24,614 nucleotides of DNA, taken from NCBI GenBank assembly GCA_026990815.1, contig JALXCS010000086.1, positions 1 through 24,614 of the forward strand. The letters are read 5' to 3'. The notes beneath the pieces are model-generated. The model worked only from the letters and a program-made list of their open reading frames with translations. It searched no databases and was not told the DNA's origin. Below are positions 21,901 through 24,614 of the stretch, in pieces (the stretch's first letter is position 1; each line of letters starts with the position of its first letter). Source of the DNA: Methylomonas sp. Lineage in GTDB: Bacteria; Pseudomonadota; Gammaproteobacteria; Methylococcales; Methylomonadaceae. The translations under genes were made by a program, and so were the position numbers.

Positions 21901-22884
21901 TTAAGCTATTTGACCAAGTTTGAGTTGCTGAAAAACGTTCATTACGAGTGCCAGTTGATCATTACTATGATCCGTCTGGTATATTTTTTTTATAATTGTC
22001 GGTGGTATTTTCCATAGGCCATTAAAGTACCAGCCAATATGCTTACGAGCTATTCTAACACCGCTTTGGTTGCCATAGAAGCGATAAAGCGATTCAAGAT
22101 GTGAATGGACAATCGCCTGTATTTCCTGAACAGGAGGCGAGGGGGCTTTGACTCCAGTCTCAATAAGACTTTGTATTTCCCTGAAAATCCAGGGTTTTCC
22201 CTGTGCTGAACGACCGATCATAACTGCATCAGCACCAGTGAATTGCAATACTGTTTTGGCTTTTTCCGCGGAATCAATATCACCATTGGCAATAATCGGA
22301 ATGTTGACAGCATGTTTAACTTTTCTGATGGTTTCATACTCTACGGTATTTTTGAAGCCACAGGCTCGAGTGCGGCCATGAACAGCTAATGCAACAATGC
22401 CTTGCTGCTCGGCAATTTTAGCAATGTTCAGGGCATTTCGGCTGTTTTGATCCCATCCAGTTCTAATTTTTAAAGTAACTGGTACTTCTACACTATTAAC
22501 GACTTTACTCAGTATTTTTTGGACTAACAATTCATCACGTAATAAAGCAGATCCCGCGGCGACAGAACAAACTTTCTTGGCCGGGCAGCCCATATTAATA
22601 TCAATGATTTGGGCGCCGCGAGCAACATTGAATTTCGCGGCTTCAGCCATTTGCAGTGGATCCGCTCCCAGTATCTGGACCGAGATGGGTCCTGGTTCGT
22701 TTTGATGATCAGTTTTAAGTAAAGTCCGTTTATGCGTACGTAGAGCGGGGTTTGAGGCCACCATTTCAGACACAGTCAAACCAGCTCCAAGTTTTTTGCA
22801 TAACTTCCTGAATGGCTGGTCGGTAACTCCAGCCATTGGCGCTAAAATCAGATTGTTTTTTAGTTTATATGGGCCAATTAGCAC
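21901..22884 (-). CDS. dusB: tRNA-dihydrouridine synthase B
   Basis: FMN enzyme reducing uridine to dihydrouridine in the tRNA D-loop. The TIM-barrel N-terminus APMAGVTDQPFRKLC (15-29) is followed by the catalytic acid C100 in INMGCPAKKV (96-105), LKIRTGWD (138-145), AVHGRTR (167-173), IANGDI (198-203) and VMIGRSAQGKPWIFR (221-235). The CPAKKV form is that of DusB. It uses a GTG start, supported by alignment of MLIGPYKLKN with the usual DusB beginning; a ribosome site is not obvious. Length 327 fits. It is transcribed with fis. Confidence 0.96.
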   Translation of the reverse strand: MLIGPYKLKNNLILAPMAGVTDQPFRKLCKKLGAGLTVSEMVASNPALRTHKRTLLKTDHQNEPGPISVQILGADPLQMAEAAKFNVARGAQIIDINMGCPAKKVCSVAAGSALLRDELLVQKILSKVVNSVEVPVTLKIRTGWDQNSRNALNIAKIAEQQGIVALAVHGRTRACGFKNTVEYETIRKVKHAVNIPIIANGDIDSAEKAKTVLQFTGADAVMIGRSAQGKPWIFREIQSLIETGVKAPSPPVQEIQAIVHSHLESLYRFYGNQSGVRIARKHIGWYFNGLWKIPPTIIKKIYQTDHSNDQLALVMNVFQQLKLGQIA

Positions 22885-22922
22885 TTGTGGATGACAGGCA
22901 ATATAAGTAATGATTTACCGTT

Positions 22923-22950
22923 ATTATCCAAAAATCGACAATAAAAACAA
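22923..22950 (-). promoter_or_regulatory. Possible promoter of dusB-fis
   Basis: On the minus strand TTGTTT (22950-22945) and GATAAT (22928-22923) are 16 bases apart, with a start expected about 32 bases before the dusB GTG. The -35 match is weak. Confidence 0.35.
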
Positions 22951-23008
22951 GCATCTTTTATTAAAAAATGTAAGTTTCAGCGGAATATAAATGTAGGCGC
23001 TGACTTTT

Positions 23009-23800
23009 TTAGAGACGATTTAGTTCCTGCTCGAATAGATTTTCAATATGCTCAGCAGTATATTTTTTTTCCAAATATCTAACCGTGAAATGCGCTTCAG
23101 CGATTTCCTGAAAATACCGGATAAACAGGAGATTGATAGAAGCGCCACCAATAGCGCCAATAACTGGAATCGATTGTGCGACAACCTTTTCTGAAACCGG
23201 AATGCTGAAGCGGGCCGCTATCGTTTTTAAAAACTTTACCAGTGCTGGAGAGCTTTGCTTGCCCAATTCCTGGGCAGTCAGACGGGAAGCGGCATCGGAA
23301 ATAGACTTTGCCAATAACGACCGAATTGCATAATAACCAGTCTCGCCATCATTTTCTGATGTCGTACCTTGGCTTAGGGCAAAAACCTCCAGACAGGCGA
23401 GTTTGGTTTCCGGACTATTAATATCTTCACCCAGGCAGCGGGCAATTTCCGCAATTGAGCGTAGCATGATGGTAGTCGAGATGGGTAGTTCCACAGCCAA
23501 CGCAGGCAGGCCAAATGCGCCTCCTGCTGCACCACTAATACCTGCAAGAAGCTGGTGGGTTTTTTTTCTGGGATTATGGTATTTTTGGGTGGCTAAGGTC
23601 AAAAGTGCACTATCGAGTGATTTTTCAAGAGCAGTATGGGTGATGGAAGTCAAAGATTTTGTTAGTTTTTCTGGTAACAGATGGGTTGTTTGTTCGATAG
23701 TTTCGGCGGCAGATTTGGTGATTTTTCTGGTAAAACCTGGGTGTGACAGAATGTTTACGGAATCGGCCAGTTTTTGTTGATCTTCTGGAGAGAGAATCAT
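23009..23800 (-). CDS. EcsC-family protein
   Basis: 263 residues, recognised by the family core GAAGGAFGLPALAVELPISTT (90-110), MLRSIAEIARCLGEDI (112-127), and LACLEVFAL (134-142), then a second small-residue segment IPVIGAIGGASINLLFIRYF (211-230). The two glycine/alanine-rich stretches may insert into or lie on the membrane. The family is named after a Bacillus subtilis gene in an ABC-transporter operon, but its molecular job is unknown and I do not assign one. The start lies 13 bases after the stop of the SafE-like gene, so the two form a likely operon. A weak 6-bp hairpin (22977-23003) follows it. Confidence 0.85.
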   Translation of the reverse strand: MILSPEDQQKLADSVNILSHPGFTRKITKSAAETIEQTTHLLPEKLTKSLTSITHTALEKSLDSALLTLATQKYHNPRKKTHQLLAGISGAAGGAFGLPALAVELPISTTIMLRSIAEIARCLGEDINSPETKLACLEVFALSQGTTSENDGETGYYAIRSLLAKSISDAASRLTAQELGKQSSPALVKFLKTIAARFSIPVSEKVVAQSIPVIGAIGGASINLLFIRYFQEIAEAHFTVRYLEKKYTAEHIENLFEQELNRL

Positions 23801-23813
23801 GGGATATTTGTTG

Positions 23814-24533
23814 TTAATGGCTCATATGCAGCATTTTAGTGTTCAGGATAATTTCAGCGTAACCGCCTCTGAAGCCTAAAAAGCTAATGCCTGTATACAT
23901 GGTGTTTGCTCCCATAACAATCATGATAATTGCAGCTGATTTTAACATGTAACCGCGAAATTTTGTTCCGAGTTTGGCGAAGGCAAAAGTGATAAATAAC
24001 ATGGTCGGCAAAGTTCCCAGTCCTAGCGACAGCATCATCAGACCTCCCTTCAGAGGTGAACTGGCAGTGGTAGCATTTACAGCCATGGCAAAGGTTAATG
24101 GGCAGGGCATAACACCGTTCAGCATACCTCCTAATGCGGCGCCGGTAGATGAACCGCGTTTGGCCGCAGCGAGGAAGATTTTATGAATAATTTTGGTAGG
24201 CAACAGATTCATTGAAAACTGCCATCGAGTGATCCCCAAAATGCCCAGAGCGAGCATAATGACAAGAAAGCCGATAAATATCTGTAAAAATCCTTGAATT
24301 TTACCAATCAGGCCGGTTGACACTAGGGCGAAGCCAAGTGTGGCGGCGAACAAGCCGATAATAGTGTAAATGCTGATTCTGGCAAGATGATAAGTGATAT
24401 AGGGCCAAACTGATTTTTTCCCGGTTTTCATAAAAAAACCGGAAACCAGTGCGCCACACATTCCCATACAATGGCCACTACCAAAAAATCCGACTAATAG
24501 GGCCGGTACAAAAACGGCATAGTCAGTCATCAT
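23814..24533 (-). CDS. SafE/UreH-like seven-helix membrane transporter (TauE/SafE superfamily)
   Basis: 239 residues, largely hydrophobic, with about six to seven helices. The first helix carries GSGHCMGMCGALVSG (18-32), the signature of the UreH_2/SafE-like group often linked to metal handling or cytochrome oxidase assembly. The second half repeats it with GGMLNGVMPCPLTFAM (135-150) and SLGLGTLPTMLF (169-180). Cysteines C22, C26 and C144, together with M23, M25 and H21, could coordinate copper or another soft metal; that is inference. The usual form of the second motif is LPCGLVY, so MPCPLTF is a variant. The tail MLHMSH is also Met/His rich. Start ATG at 24533 lacks a strong ribosome site. 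First gene of a probable pair with the EcsC-family gene. Confidence 0.82.
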   Translation of the reverse strand: MMTDYAVFVPALLVGFFGSGHCMGMCGALVSGFFMKTGKKSVWPYITYHLARISIYTIIGLFAATLGFALVSTGLIGKIQGFLQIFIGFLVIMLALGILGITRWQFSMNLLPTKIIHKIFLAAAKRGSSTGAALGGMLNGVMPCPLTFAMAVNATTASSPLKGGLMMLSLGLGTLPTMLFITFAFAKLGTKFRGYMLKSAAIIMIVMGANTMYTGISFLGFRGGYAEIILNTKMLHMSH

Positions 24534-24614
24534 GCTTTACTTTTGCAAAGGAAATTTAAAAGATTAAAGGTGATTAAGGTTTTGTTAGATGATTTATTTA
24601 ACATAGACTAATTA

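Noticed and set aside
22977..23003. Possible terminator after the EcsC-family gene
   Set aside because: Only six base pairs (TCAGCG/CGCTGA) with a 15-base loop; the T-run is several bases away. Too weak to list as a feature.
1..24614. CRISPR arrays, insertion sequences, prophage or toxin-antitoxin pairs
   Set aside because: No repeated spacer arrays, transposase motifs, long terminal inverted repeats or characteristic small gene pairs were seen; the known gene order is largely undisturbed.

Overview
The window comes from the chromosome of a moderately AT-rich gammaproteobacterium. The evidence is the gene order: dusB-fis followed by purH-purD, crcB-serS adjacency, orn divergent from an M48 protease-rsgA unit, and gltX beside tRNA-Ala and tRNA-Glu. 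A YfiR / GGDEF-EAL / TonB-receptor cluster adds to this. I cannot name the genus; a Methylococcales- or Legionella-like lineage is a guess from remembered gene order. Most of the window is housekeeping DNA. I see no insertion sequences, phage genes, CRISPR arrays or obvious pseudogenes.

Layout. (1) 1-1954, minus: gap, then pyk (cut by the window edge), which starts inside the end of gap. pgk is absent from between them. (2) 2128-4268, minus: an M48 (Ste24-like) membrane protease whose stop codon overlaps the start of rsgA. (3) 4363-6998, plus, divergent from (2): orn, a fused double-domain crcB and serS, closed by a strong terminator. (4) 7019-8212, minus: a lipoprotein combining a von Willebrand A domain, a calcium-type acidic repeat and an OmpA peptidoglycan-binding domain. 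(5) 8395-10577, plus: a small secreted Sel1-repeat protein overlapping gltX, then tRNA-Ala(GGC) and tRNA-Glu(TTC) with their own promoter and terminator. (6) 10686-12367, plus: msrB overlapping an M18 aminopeptidase gene. (7) 12548-18303, plus: yfiR, a CHASE8/HAMP/PAS/GGDEF/EAL protein, a TonB-dependent receptor and an AlkB-type dioxygenase, very tightly packed. (8) 18287-24533, minus: purD, purH, a 413-base gap with a perfect palindrome, fis, dusB, an EcsC-family protein and a SafE/UreH-like membrane protein.

How the genes fit together. The gap/pyk genes serve lower glycolysis and purH/purD serve purine synthesis. Translation and RNA maturation are represented by serS, gltX, the two tRNAs, dusB, rsgA and orn. 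The accessory material is the yfiR cluster, which looks like a complete envelope-to-cyclic-di-GMP signalling unit: an outer-membrane receptor, a periplasmic regulator, and an inner-membrane enzyme that keeps both synthetic and hydrolytic motifs.

The most unusual single gene is the crcB fusion. Its second half keeps the Fluc fold signature but has lost the Phe-box residues and apparently one membrane helix. Loss of one helix would place the second half antiparallel to the first within a single chain.
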